Shown: positions 1 through 8,408, counted from the first letter of the stretch. The stretch is 20,643 nt of DNA from Bacteroidota bacterium (GCA_003242315.1 QGUY01000036.1:1-20643), one strand, 5' to 3'. Notes: generated from the letters alone by a model not told the origin. A program made the numbers and translations.

Positions 1-99
1 TTCACCGGATCTGATTTCGGCGCCAATTGCAGCCAGACCAGCACCGATGCCGGCACCCATGATCGCATAGCTGATGTCTACTAAGAGAGCGAACAACAT
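1..99 (-). CDS. atpE: ATP synthase F0 subunit c, partial (first 33 codons)
   Basis: This is the N-terminal part of the c-ring subunit of the F1F0 ATP synthase, the membrane rotor that carries protons. The visible protein begins MLFALLVDIS and continues into a glycine-rich helix (GAGIGAGLAAIGAEI), which is the hallmark of the first c-subunit helix that packs the ring. The window ends before the second helix, so the ion-binding carboxylate cannot be seen. The ATG at 97-99 is chosen because it gives the short N-terminus usual for this family. It lies 89 bp downstream of atpB on the same strand, the usual a-then-c order. The identification rests on a short fragment plus the neighbouring atpB. Confidence 0.85.
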   Translation of the reverse strand, partial: MLFALLVDISYAIMGAGIGAGLAAIGAEIRSGE

Positions 100-188
100 A
101 TATGTGTATTTAGAGTGAAACAACGTCCGGGCAATTCCCGCGACTTATCGTTAACACCGGACCGCAGCCCGGTCTTGCGTTTTCGTAA

Positions 189-1214
189 TCAATGATGGTC
201 ATGCTCTTCTATCGCCATACCAATGTACAGCGACGAGAACAGCGTGAACACATATGCCTGGATTCCCGCCACCAGTATCTCGATGAGGCTGATCAACACC
301 ACGAACGCTGAGGCGACACCACCCACCCAGTAAGCCCTGAACACAAACGCCAGACACAGCAGGCTCAGGATCACAATGTGACCGGCTGTAATCGCGGCAA
401 ACAAACGTATCAGCAGGGCGAAGGGCTTGGTGAACACTCCGATCAACTCAACCGGCAGAATAATGATCCGGAGCGGCAAGGGAACGCCCGGTGTCCAGAA
501 TATGTGACTCCAGTAGTTCCGATTTCCGCTAAAGTTGGTGATCAGAAATGTGAAGAATGCCAGTGTGAGCGTCACCGCGATATTTCCCGTGAGGTTAGCC
601 GCGCCCGGCAGCAGACCGAGTAGGTTTCCGAAGAGGATAAAGAAGAACAGCGTCAGCATGTACGGCAAGTACTTCTCATACTTCGGACCAATGCTGGGTT
701 TCACAATTTCATCGCGGACAAACAGGATCACCGGCTCCATGAAAGACTGCAATCCCGATGGCGCTTTCGCCGGATTCTTCTTATACCGTCCGGCCACGGT
801 GAGGAACACAAACAGCATCAACGCGGCGTTGAGGAACAGCATCGCCACGTTCTTGGTGATAGAAAGATCAACTACGGAAGCTCCCGACTCGTGAACAATG
901 CGGCTCCCTTCCTTCCGGTAGCCCTTGTAGGGAACATAGTTGTGGTGATCGTCAAAAAGATTGCGCGACGAGAATATCTCAAGACCGCGTTCCGAAGAAT
1001 ACACGATGACAGGAAGGTACAGAGTACCGTAGTGACCATCCCAGAAGTGCCAGACGTGGTCGTCCTTGACGTGGTTCATGATCACGTCTCCGACGTTGAG
1101 TTCCTCCCCGTGAGAGGAGGCCTCATGCTCCTGTGCAAAGGCTGGAACAGACACCAAAAGGAACGCCAAAGCCACCGTGAAAAGTGGCTTCAAATAGTGC
1201 GAAAAGGCGCTCAT
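189..1214 (-). CDS. atpB: ATP synthase F0 subunit a
   Basis: This is the stator subunit that forms the two proton half-channels against the c-ring. The 341-residue protein has a Sec-type signal peptide at about 1-27 (cleavage near VPAFA-Q) and a long His-rich, Trp-rich extracytoplasmic segment at about 28-115, giving a protein longer than the roughly 270 residues of E. coli subunit a. Such extended N-termini are known in Bacteroidota. Membrane helices follow, with FGNLLGLLPG at about 195-204, the essential arginine in LLIRLFAAITAGH (R270), and EILVAGIQAYVFTLFSSLY near the C-terminus. The C-terminus ends in EEHDHH. It sits between a small membrane protein (86 bp upstream) and atpE, so it is very probably cotranscribed with both. 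Confidence 0.97.
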   Translation of the reverse strand: MSAFSHYLKPLFTVALAFLLVSVPAFAQEHEASSHGEELNVGDVIMNHVKDDHVWHFWDGHYGTLYLPVIVYSSERGLEIFSSRNLFDDHHNYVPYKGYRKEGSRIVHESGASVVDLSITKNVAMLFLNAALMLFVFLTVAGRYKKNPAKAPSGLQSFMEPVILFVRDEIVKPSIGPKYEKYLPYMLTLFFFILFGNLLGLLPGAANLTGNIAVTLTLAFFTFLITNFSGNRNYWSHIFWTPGVPLPLRIIILPVELIGVFTKPFALLIRLFAAITAGHIVILSLLCLAFVFRAYWVGGVASAFVVLISLIEILVAGIQAYVFTLFSSLYIGMAIEEHDHH

Positions 1215-1300
1215 TTGGGCTATTTTGCAGGTTTTTAAAATCCGACCGCAAAGGTATCAATTAAACACCCAGAAAAAAATCTTTTGAAAAATTTTCGGCC

Positions 1301-1666
1301 CTACGCGTTCCGGCTCTTCCGGTACAGGAAAATGGTTTCGAGTGCCATGAAAGCCGTGTAGGTGATGATGAAGAAGAGCGCGTTGGCTTCGGCACCAGGA
1401 CGGTCAAGGAAGATGATCACAAAAGCAAAGGCGCCGTAGCCGAGTAGCCTCAAAACCATGGTAAGCAGGTAGAACTGCACGAACTGCTTTCCTGACGGCA
1501 TTTTGTGCAGGTAGCTGTATAGCACAAGGGTCGTAAGGGATACGAAGACGAGGATTTCGAAAAAATAGGAAGGGGCCTCCGTCAACCAGCCCAGGTGCCG
1601 GGCACCCAGCACGGCCCCGGCAAGCATAAGCGAGAGTAAGATAAGGACGGCAAGAAACCGGATCAT
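1301..1666 (-). CDS. Small four-helix membrane protein of the ATP synthase locus (AtpI-like by position)
   Basis: I do not recognise a named family with certainty. The 121-residue protein is almost wholly hydrophobic, with four predicted membrane helices at about 3-23, 35-53, 64-88 and 95-114, and a short basic tail (YRKSRNA). A conserved-looking arginine lies within the third helix (TMVLRLLGYG). Its ATG overlaps the atpZ stop by one base (TAATG), which suggests translational coupling. It sits between atpZ and atpB, the place where other bacteria carry atpI, whose product helps assemble the c-ring. That position and size suggest an F0 assembly or ion-supply accessory role, but this is inference from context and not from a recognised catalytic motif. 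Confidence 0.8.
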   Translation of the reverse strand: MIRFLAVLILLSLMLAGAVLGARHLGWLTEAPSYFFEILVFVSLTTLVLYSYLHKMPSGKQFVQFYLLTMVLRLLGYGAFAFVIIFLDRPGAEANALFFIITYTAFMALETIFLYRKSRNA

Positions 1667-1893
1667 TACTTTCCCTGATTAACCGCTCGGTACAGCTTAT
1701 ACACCGTGCCTCCCAGCGCAACCATCACGAACAAAAGTAAAAAGGCGGGGAATTCGAGCGACAGGTATTCGTCCAGTTTGTGGCCCAACCATCCGGCCAC
1801 ACCAATAGTCAGGAGCATTTGCATGCCCAACCCCCCGTAGCGGAGGACAGGATTCTGACGACGCCTGCGGACACTGTTGTCATTGTCGTTCAT
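1666..1893 (-). CDS. atpZ: AtpZ/AtpI family protein (F0F1-ATPase accessory subunit)
   Basis: This 75-residue protein has two membrane helices (about 23-39 and 48-68) after a basic, polar N-terminus (NSVRRRRQNP). The pattern of YGGLGMQM, a short amphipathic stretch containing GHKLDEYL, and a second helix ending in YKLYRAVN matches the small AtpZ/ATPase gene1 family. AtpZ, together with AtpI, has been linked in other bacteria to cation transport or c-ring assembly for the ATP synthase. The gene starts 19 bp after the bactofilin stop codon and overlaps the next gene by one base, so it belongs to the same transcript as atpB and atpE. Confidence 0.87.
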   Translation of the reverse strand: MNDNDNSVRRRRQNPVLRYGGLGMQMLLTIGVAGWLGHKLDEYLSLEFPAFLLLFVMVALGGTVYKLYRAVNQGK

Positions 1894-1912
1894 GATCCGC
1901 AGGCTGCGGGTG

Positions 1913-2353
1913 TCAGTTGGCTTTGGCTTCTGATGGGCGTACAGCGTTCGCCTGGGCGGTCAGCCCGGTTTCGCCGATCTTGATTTCCTTTACGGGGGCG
2001 CCCATCTTGCAGGAGCCGTTAAAGACCGCGCCGGTCTCAACAACCATTTTTCCTGTCTGGATGTCGCCGTGTACGACTGCCGTTGCCTTGAGCACAAGCA
2101 GCTCGGCAACTTCAACGCGGCCCTTCACTTCGCCTTCGATGTCGGCATTTTGTGCGATAATGTTCCCTTCGATCTGTGCAGATTCGCCCAGGGCGATCTT
2201 CGATTTGGATTTCACATCGCCCTTGACACGCCCTTCAATCCTGATGTTGCCAAAGGTTTCAATCGTGCCTTCCAAAAAAGTGCCTTTGCCGATGTTGTTG
2301 CTCGAGTTGCTGATTTCATCGGCCACGCGTTTCTGTTCTTTTGTCGTGAACAT
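1913..2353 (-). CDS. Bactofilin (polymer-forming cytoskeletal protein)
   Basis: The 146-residue protein has a short polar N-terminus, a central right-handed beta-helix region at about 22-120 with repeated hydrophobic/glycine rungs (GTFLEGTIETFGNIRIEGRV, then KGDVKS, EGNIIA, EGEVKG, HGDIQT), and an unstructured C-terminal tail. This is the bactofilin (DUF583) fold, which self-assembles into nucleotide-independent filaments that position cell-wall enzymes at the membrane. It lies 12 bp after an M23 endopeptidase gene; bactofilin-M23 pairs are a known recurring unit in which the filament controls local peptidoglycan cleavage and cell shape. It is followed 19 bp later by atpZ. Family assignment is confident, the specific cellular role is inferred. 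Confidence 0.94.
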   Translation of the reverse strand: MFTTKEQKRVADEISNSSNNIGKGTFLEGTIETFGNIRIEGRVKGDVKSKSKIALGESAQIEGNIIAQNADIEGEVKGRVEVAELLVLKATAVVHGDIQTGKMVVETGAVFNGSCKMGAPVKEIKIGETGLTAQANAVRPSEAKAN

Positions 2354-2365
2354 GATAGTTAATGG

Positions 2366-3229
2366 TTAAAAAGTGACAAATTCTTCGGGGTTTAATGAAT
2401 TTCCGTTGTACCACAACTCGAAGTGGAGGTGGGGTCCATCGGTCATCTCACCACTATTGCCAACTATCGCGACGATTTCACCTGCGTTAACAAATGTACC
2501 AACTTTTTTCAAGAGTTCCGCATTGTGCTTGTACACCGAAATGAGGTTCCCCCGATGCTGAATGGCGATCACATATCCCGAGTCTTGCGTCCATGATGCA
2601 AGGATCACCGTGCCATCTGCAATGGCTTTGATCGGCTCATTGGTACGTGCAACTATGTCCACACCATAGTGCCCGTTCTTGACGTTATAACGATCAGAAA
2701 TGAATCCTGTGATAGGAGGGAAGAAAAATGTTCCCATGAGTTCGCGCGCGGGACTTTCGGAATAATTCACAAGCGAAAGGCCTGATTGTTCGAACTCCTT
2801 GCGGAACGCGGAATCGCGCGGATCCGGACGAAGATCGCTTTCGCGCACCAGCGGCTTGTCATCCGCCGTCAGAATCTGCGCCGGGTCGATCATGTCAGTC
2901 GTGTCGCCACTAAGCACACGCTGAAAATTCGCGATAAATCTGTCCTTGCGGTCTACCTCAAGCGCCAGTGAATCCACCTTGATCGCTAGCTCACGAAGTT
3001 GCCTGTTGGCCTCAAGCTGCGCGTGACGCGGATCAAACCACTTCGCCAGAATGGATTTGACCAAAAACAAGCTGATCAGCAGGATAGCGACAAACAGGAT
3101 AACGGAGAAAAGGATGATCTTGGAATATGTGAATCCCAGGCTCGTCTTTTCCGCGAAGTTTTCCTCGTTCCGGATGATGAGCTGATATCGGGTTGTCAGC
3201 CAGTTGGAAAGTGTCTTTCGGACTCTCAA
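2366..3229 (-). CDS. Membrane-anchored M23 family peptidoglycan endopeptidase
   Basis: The 287-residue protein has an N-terminal cytoplasmic segment of about 35 residues, one membrane helix (about 37-58), a probable coiled coil (about 66-105), a linker rich in Asp and Arg, and a C-terminal LytM/M23 domain (about 165-287). The zinc ligands and catalytic histidines are intact: H187 and D191 in GHYGVDI, H235 in VYKHN, and H267 and H269 in GPHLHFELW. This predicts an active cross-bridge endopeptidase held at the inner membrane and facing the periplasm. It is the first gene of the minus-strand operon and is 12 bp ahead of the bactofilin. By analogy with known pairs the bactofilin would localise it. 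No clear TAnnTTTG promoter is visible upstream. Confidence 0.93.
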   Translation of the reverse strand: MRVRKTLSNWLTTRYQLIIRNEENFAEKTSLGFTYSKIILFSVILFVAILLISLFLVKSILAKWFDPRHAQLEANRQLRELAIKVDSLALEVDRKDRFIANFQRVLSGDTTDMIDPAQILTADDKPLVRESDLRPDPRDSAFRKEFEQSGLSLVNYSESPARELMGTFFFPPITGFISDRYNVKNGHYGVDIVARTNEPIKAIADGTVILASWTQDSGYVIAIQHRGNLISVYKHNAELLKKVGTFVNAGEIVAIVGNSGEMTDGPHLHFELWYNGNSLNPEEFVTF

Positions 3230-3340
3230 GGGACTTTTCTTTTGTTCGCGCTTCGGGACCCGCGGTCCATGCTGCCAGAGGAAAGTTTAAAAGTGTAAAA
3301 TTAGGTATTCCAGCCCAGTATTGATATGTTATGTAGGTTT

Positions 3341-3370
3341 TTTGCGTTTGTTAAACGATGTCTAACTTTG
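3341..3370 (+). promoter_or_regulatory. Predicted Bacteroidota-type promoter for porW
   Basis: TTTG at 3341-3344, an 18-base spacer, and TAACTTTG at 3363-3370 match the Bacteroidota primary sigma consensus (TTTG near -33, TAnnTTTG near -7). It lies about 48 bp upstream of the TTG start at 3418 and points towards porW. The match is seen directly; activity is inferred. Confidence 0.62.
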
Positions 3371-3417
3371 CCCAATCCCGGACGCCGGGCTGAGCATACC
3401 TTAAAACCGGAAGCGAC

Positions 3418-5994
3418 TTGAAAAAGGTCATATTTTTTATTCCAGTGCTCATTTTTGTCCTGCTGCCGGGCTGCTCCTCCGAGCGCAACACCTGGACCAG
3501 TAAGACCTATCACAACCTCACAGCGCACTACAACGGCTATTTCTACGCCGACGTCGAGATCAAGAAGATCGAAGACGCCATCCGCGCCGCCCATGTAGAT
3601 GACTACAGCCGCATTCTCAGGCTTTTCCCCACCTTCGACTCGGCCCTGGCCAAGACCTACGAGGCGAACGTTGAAGAAGCGATAAAAATGGCCTCCATAT
3701 CTATTCAGCGCCATCCAAACAGCAAATGGGTCGACGACGCATACATTCTCGTCGGTAAAGCGCGGATGTACAGCCTCGATTGGGGAAATGCAATTGAAAC
3801 ATTCAAGTACGTAAACACGAAAAGTGAAGACCGTGACGCCCGGCACCGCGCTATCATCAATCTCATCCGCACGTTCACCGAGCATCGCGAATACAACAAC
3901 GCACAGGCTGCGATCGACTACCTCCTGAAGCAGGACCTCAGCAAGCGTAATCGCAAAGACCTCCTCCTTGAGATGGCTTACTACTACCAGGTGCGCGAGG
4001 ACTACGACAACATGGTTCGAAGCCTTACCCAGGCCACACCCCTGCTGAAGAAAAGCGATCGCAGCGGACGAATATTTTTCATCCTCGGACAGGTATACCA
4101 GGAACTGGGCTTCGAGTCAGAAGCCTTCAATTTCTACCGGCGCTGCCTGGCCACCAACCCCGAGTATGAAACAGATTTCTATGCGCGACTGTACATGGCG
4201 CAGGTGGCTGAAATCTCGAGAAGCCGCGACATCACAGCCGCGAGAAAATCTTTCCGCCGACTGCTAAAGGACAACAAGAACCGCGACTTCCGCGATCGCA
4301 TTTACTACGAACTTGGCACCTTTGAACTGAAACAAAAAAATATCCCTCAGGCAATCGCCAATTACAACCTGGCCATCCGCGAAGGCACCGACAAACGCGT
4401 TGACGGTGTAGCATATCTGGGGCTGGGTCAGATTTACTACGATACCCTGCGCGACTATGCCATGTCGCAGGCATACTACGATAGCGCTATTGGCGCACTG
4501 CCGCCGGATTTTGAAAACTACGCGGCCATCAAACAACGCCAGGAAGTTCTCAACGAGTTTGTTACCAACCTGAAAACAATCGAATGGCAGGACAGTCTCC
4601 TTGCCATGGCGAACCTCGACTCTGCTGCGCTGCGCGCCCGCGTTGATTCCGTAGTCGCCGCCCGCAAACTGGCTGAACAGGCAGCAACAGGAAAGAAGAA
4701 GAAACGCCGTGCCAACCGCATCGAACTTGAAGCGAACACAGGTAACATCTTCGGTAGCGGCGAGGTAGGATCGGGTACCGCCGACTGGTACTTTGGTAAT
4801 CCTTCAGCAATGGCATTAGGTGAATCGGAATTCAGAAGGATATGGGGCAATATCCGACTTGAAGATAACTGGAGAAGGTCCATGCGACTCATGGATGCGC
4901 CGGGCATCGTGGCGGATGTTGCGGCAGTTATTACCGACTCGACCTCAACACAACAAGCACAGGCCGCAGAGCCGGCGGATCCTGCCGAAGCCGAATTTAT
5001 GCGTCTTGATCAGCAAATTCCGCGCACGGAGGAACAACGCGCAGCAGCATTGAAGAAGATTGAGGATGCCTACTTCCGCGTCGGTGACATCTATTACTTT
5101 GACCTGCTTGAAAAAGACAACGCGGAAAAAACATATCTCAAACTTCTGGACCGCTTCCCCGACTCTGAGTACGCAGCAGAAGCATTGTACAAACTATACC
5201 TGATCGCCAAAGAAACCGATCCGGATCGTGCACGGCAACTCTCTGAGCGACTCATAGCGGAGCATCCTTATTCTACGTTTGCGCGCATCCTCGCGAATCC
5301 TGATTACCTACTTGAGTCAAGCCAGACCGCGGAACAGCAAAAGGCTCTTTACAGCGAAGCCTATGCACATTACCAGGCGAGCAACTACATCGATGCGCGC
5401 CGCGTTGCGGAAAATGGCATTGCTCTCGGCGAGACAGCGTTTACACCACAGTTACAGCTTCTCCATGCGCTGATCACTGGCGGACTTGATGGTGTGGAAG
5501 CGTATCAGGAGGCGTTGTCCGAGTTTATCAGGATAAACCCGGATAGCGAGCTTCTTCCGTACGCCCAGAAACTGCTGGAGACGTCCAGGAAGCACAGTTC
5601 GTCGGATGCCGAACCACGCGAACCCCGCTACACGTATACTGCATCTGCGCCACACTACTTTGTTCTGCTGTACCCAACCGGCGAATCAGGTGTCGTTGAA
5701 GTGCTGGAAGCGTTTAATCGGAACCATTTTCAAGAGTCGCAGCTTACTACAACTGAGATGGCGCTTGATGAGAGCCGTGCCATGGCGGTTGTGAGCCATT
5801 TTCCGGATGAAGCGGCCGCACGGCAATACTTTAAAACGTTTGTCGACCAAGCCGCGGCATTGGGCGACGGTCAGAACCGCAGGCACGAGAAAGTGCTAAT
5901 CAGCACCATGAATTTCAATATCTTATACCGAACCAAAGGATGGGATGAGTACGTCAAATTCTTCGAAAGGAACTATAGACCGCAAAATCCGTAA
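3418..5994 (+). CDS. porW: PorW/SprE-type T9SS lipoprotein with TPR repeats
   Basis: This is an outer-membrane lipoprotein of the type IX secretion and gliding machinery, reported to link the PorK/GldK-PorN/GldN ring with the translocon side. The 858-residue protein begins with a lipoprotein signal (lipobox LLPGC, lipidated C19) followed by SERNTWTSKTYHNLTAHYNG, a segment typical of SprE/PorW. Many TPR-like helical repeats cover about 85-370 and 550-730. A lysine-rich linker (GKKKKRR, about 424-431) precedes the family signature WYFGNPSAMALGESEFRRIW (about 456-475) and LEDNWR. A C-terminal domain follows a proline-rich stretch near 735. The start codon is TTG; it is chosen because it gives an exact lipoprotein signal and no in-frame ATG lies nearby. 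The 3' end overlaps the PBP gene by 50 bp. Confidence 0.88.
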   Translation: MKKVIFFIPVLIFVLLPGCSSERNTWTSKTYHNLTAHYNGYFYADVEIKKIEDAIRAAHVDDYSRILRLFPTFDSALAKTYEANVEEAIKMASISIQRHPNSKWVDDAYILVGKARMYSLDWGNAIETFKYVNTKSEDRDARHRAIINLIRTFTEHREYNNAQAAIDYLLKQDLSKRNRKDLLLEMAYYYQVREDYDNMVRSLTQATPLLKKSDRSGRIFFILGQVYQELGFESEAFNFYRRCLATNPEYETDFYARLYMAQVAEISRSRDITAARKSFRRLLKDNKNRDFRDRIYYELGTFELKQKNIPQAIANYNLAIREGTDKRVDGVAYLGLGQIYYDTLRDYAMSQAYYDSAIGALPPDFENYAAIKQRQEVLNEFVTNLKTIEWQDSLLAMANLDSAALRARVDSVVAARKLAEQAATGKKKKRRANRIELEANTGNIFGSGEVGSGTADWYFGNPSAMALGESEFRRIWGNIRLEDNWRRSMRLMDAPGIVADVAAVITDSTSTQQAQAAEPADPAEAEFMRLDQQIPRTEEQRAAALKKIEDAYFRVGDIYYFDLLEKDNAEKTYLKLLDRFPDSEYAAEALYKLYLIAKETDPDRARQLSERLIAEHPYSTFARILANPDYLLESSQTAEQQKALYSEAYAHYQASNYIDARRVAENGIALGETAFTPQLQLLHALITGGLDGVEAYQEALSEFIRINPDSELLPYAQKLLETSRKHSSSDAEPREPRYTYTASAPHYFVLLYPTGESGVVEVLEAFNRNHFQESQLTTTEMALDESRAMAVVSHFPDEAAARQYFKTFVDQAAALGDGQNRRHEKVLISTMNFNILYRTKGWDEYVKFFERNYRPQNP

Positions 5995-8284
5995 GGTGCT
6001 GAACGCAAGGCACCCCTGGCTGCGGTACGTGGTGAAGGTAATATGGATCGGTTTTTTCTGTGTTATCCTTGGCCTTCCCCTGTTTGTATTCTCCGTGAGC
6101 ATTAACCTTTTTGGACTTTTCGGCGGGATGCCCAAACTCACCCAGATCGAAAATCCGGAAAACGACCTGTCATCCGAACTTATTACAGCCGATGGCGTTT
6201 CGCTGGGGAAATACTTTACATACAACCGCACGCAGGTGTCGTACGATCAGTTGTCGAAGGACCTGGTTGCGACGTTGCTGTATTCCGAAGATCACCGCTT
6301 CTACCAACATTCCGGCCTGGATTTTCCTGCGTACCTCAGGGTACTCTACGGCATTCTGACATTCAACAATCAGGGTGGTGGTAGTACCATCACGCAGCAG
6401 CTCGCCAAAAACCTGTACACGCAAAACAACGAACTCGGTTTGGATGGGTCCCTCTCAAAAATGGGGGGAACGGTGAAGCGCGTTATCGAGAAGACAAAAG
6501 AATGGATCATCGCCGTCTATCTCGAAAAGAACTTCACGAAGGAAGAGATCATTGCCATGTATCTCAACACCTCTCCCTTCAGCAGCAACGCGTATGGTAT
6601 CAAGGTCGCCGCGCAAACATACTTTAACAAGACGCCTGACAGCCTGAACATCCAGGAGTCGGCCGTTCTCGTTGGATTGCTTCAGGCCATCACGCGATTC
6701 AATCCGGTGCTCAATCCTGAGAACTCGCTCAGGAAGAGAAATGAGGTCATCACGAAGTTGTACCGTCATGGATACATCAAAACCTTCGAAGAATACGATT
6801 CAATAATTCGCCTTCCGATAGAACTTGACTATAAGGTCGAAAATCACAACGAAGGTCTGGCACCCTACTTCCGCAGCATGATCAAAGCAGACCTGATGAA
6901 GTGGTGCGCGGAGAACAACCTTGACCTCGAAAACTCCGGGCTTAGGATTTACACTACCATCGACAGTCGAATGCAGCGCTATGCTGAAGAAGCCGTGCGC
7001 GAACAGATGAAGATTCAGCAACAGATTTTCGACCGCCACTGGAAAGGTCGCAATCCATGGATCGACGAAAACCGCCAGGAGATCAAAGGTTTCCTGGAAT
7101 CCCGGATAAAATTAACCGACGCCTACCGGACACTCGCTGCGAAATACGGCAAGGATTCCGATTCCCTAAACTATTACCTCAATCTGAAGCGCCCGATGCG
7201 TGTGTTTACCTGGGATGGCGAACGTGACACGTTGTTCAGTTTCATGGATTCGCTGAATTATTACAAGCGTTTCCTTCATGCCGGTCTCATGGTCATGGAC
7301 GCACATACTGGTGAGATCAAAGCCTGGGTGGGAGGCATTAACCACAAATACTTCAAATACGATCACGTCCGCCAGGGCAAGCGCCAACCGGGATCCACGT
7401 TTAAGCCCTTTGTGTATGGTCTCGCGATGGAAGCGGGATACAGTCCCTGCATGGAGTTTTACGACATTTCACCAAGCTTCACCCTTCCTGAAGGTGGTAC
7501 ATACAATCCGCCGAATGCAGATGGTACGCGGGGTACCGGAGAAAAGATGAATCTGCGTCAGGCAATGGCGCGATCCGTGAACAGCATTACCGCGCAGCTG
7601 CTCCAACGACTCGGACCTGAGAATGTAGTTAAGTTCGCGCAACGCGTCGGCATCAAGAGTCACCTGGACGCAGTACCTTCATTGTGTCTTGGCGTTAACG
7701 ACGTGTCGCTTTTTGAACTCGTCGGCGCTTACGGAACCTTTGTAAACAGCGGTATTCATACCGAACCTTTCTTCATCACACGTATTGAAGACAAAAACGG
7801 CAACGTGCTGGCCAACTTTGTACCGAAGACCGTAGAGGCGATCAGCGAACGGACCGCGTACAAGATGGTTCACATGCTTCAGGGTGGTGTGGAAGAAGAA
7901 GGCGGTACATCGCTCGGCCTCGCTTACGAACTCAAAGTCGATAATGAGATCGGCGGTAAGACCGGAACCACCAACCAGGCCTCTGATGGATGGTATGTTG
8001 GGGTAACGAAAGATCTCGTAACCGGCGTTTGGGTCGGCGGTGACGAAAGGAGCATTCACTACGAATCGTGGACCATGGGACAGGGCGGCCGCACAGCCCG
8101 ACCCATCTTTGAAGCCTTTATGCTGAAGGTGTATGCCGACGAAAGCCTTCCCTACAAGAAAGGTCCCTTCAAGCGCCCGCTGTCTGGTCTAGACATGAAT
8201 CTGGATTGCGGCAAATACGCAACCGACGACCCTGATTCGATTCCTGTAGAGGACCAGGATCAGTGGGATCCCAATGCATTCTAG
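5945..8284 (+). CDS. mrcA: Class A penicillin-binding protein (PBP1A-like, bifunctional)
   Basis: This enzyme polymerises lipid II into glycan strands and cross-links the peptides in the periplasm. The 779-residue protein has a cytoplasmic N-terminus, one membrane helix (about 31-57), a GT51 glycosyltransferase domain (about 75-265) with the catalytic glutamate motif SEDHRFYQH (E115) and GGSTITQQLAKNLYT, and a transpeptidase domain (about 445-725). The transpeptidase motifs are intact: STFK (nucleophile S484, K487), SVN (544-546) and KTGTT (672-676). An insert with predicted helix at about 340-440 separates the domains. The start at 5945 lies inside the end of porW in another frame, giving a 50-bp overlap that suggests coupled translation. 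The naming as mrcA (rather than another class A paralogue) is by family resemblance. Confidence 0.93.
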   Translation: MSTSNSSKGTIDRKIRKVLNARHPWLRYVVKVIWIGFFCVILGLPLFVFSVSINLFGLFGGMPKLTQIENPENDLSSELITADGVSLGKYFTYNRTQVSYDQLSKDLVATLLYSEDHRFYQHSGLDFPAYLRVLYGILTFNNQGGGSTITQQLAKNLYTQNNELGLDGSLSKMGGTVKRVIEKTKEWIIAVYLEKNFTKEEIIAMYLNTSPFSSNAYGIKVAAQTYFNKTPDSLNIQESAVLVGLLQAITRFNPVLNPENSLRKRNEVITKLYRHGYIKTFEEYDSIIRLPIELDYKVENHNEGLAPYFRSMIKADLMKWCAENNLDLENSGLRIYTTIDSRMQRYAEEAVREQMKIQQQIFDRHWKGRNPWIDENRQEIKGFLESRIKLTDAYRTLAAKYGKDSDSLNYYLNLKRPMRVFTWDGERDTLFSFMDSLNYYKRFLHAGLMVMDAHTGEIKAWVGGINHKYFKYDHVRQGKRQPGSTFKPFVYGLAMEAGYSPCMEFYDISPSFTLPEGGTYNPPNADGTRGTGEKMNLRQAMARSVNSITAQLLQRLGPENVVKFAQRVGIKSHLDAVPSLCLGVNDVSLFELVGAYGTFVNSGIHTEPFFITRIEDKNGNVLANFVPKTVEAISERTAYKMVHMLQGGVEEEGGTSLGLAYELKVDNEIGGKTGTTNQASDGWYVGVTKDLVTGVWVGGDERSIHYESWTMGQGGRTARPIFEAFMLKVYADESLPYKKGPFKRPLSGLDMNLDCGKYATDDPDSIPVEDQDQWDPNAF

Positions 8285-8385
8285 AGTAACCGGTAATCGG
8301 TGTCAGTAATCGGCTCACCCGACCGGGTGGCCTATTGCGCCCTATGTGTATCTATGTGCCGTATGTGGTTCCACACATTCCGTCT

Positions 8386-8393
8386 TAACTTTG
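8386..8393 (+). promoter_or_regulatory. Predicted -7 promoter element of uvrC
   Basis: TAACTTTG matches the Bacteroidota -7 consensus TAnnTTTG exactly and is identical to the element before porW. It lies 15 bp before the ATG at 8409. I see no good TTG at the -33 distance. Its position supports the ATG at 8409 as the true uvrC start, since the upstream in-frame ATG at 8346 would lie outside the transcript. Confidence 0.45.
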
Positions 8394-8408
8394 GAGCACG
8401 AATTCATC

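Noticed and set aside
3301..3885. 194-codon open frame on the minus strand
   Set aside because: It is antisense to the start of porW and covers the predicted porW promoter; the porW frame has a lipoprotein signal and family motifs.
8364..8375. TGTGG-TT-CCACA inverted repeat upstream of uvrC
   Set aside because: The loop is two bases and the arms are short; it may be chance, and no known operator is recognised.
8346..8408. Upstream extension of uvrC from an earlier ATG
   Set aside because: The extra 21 residues do not look like UvrC, and an exact -7 element (8386-8393) lies within this stretch, so the start at 8409 is better.
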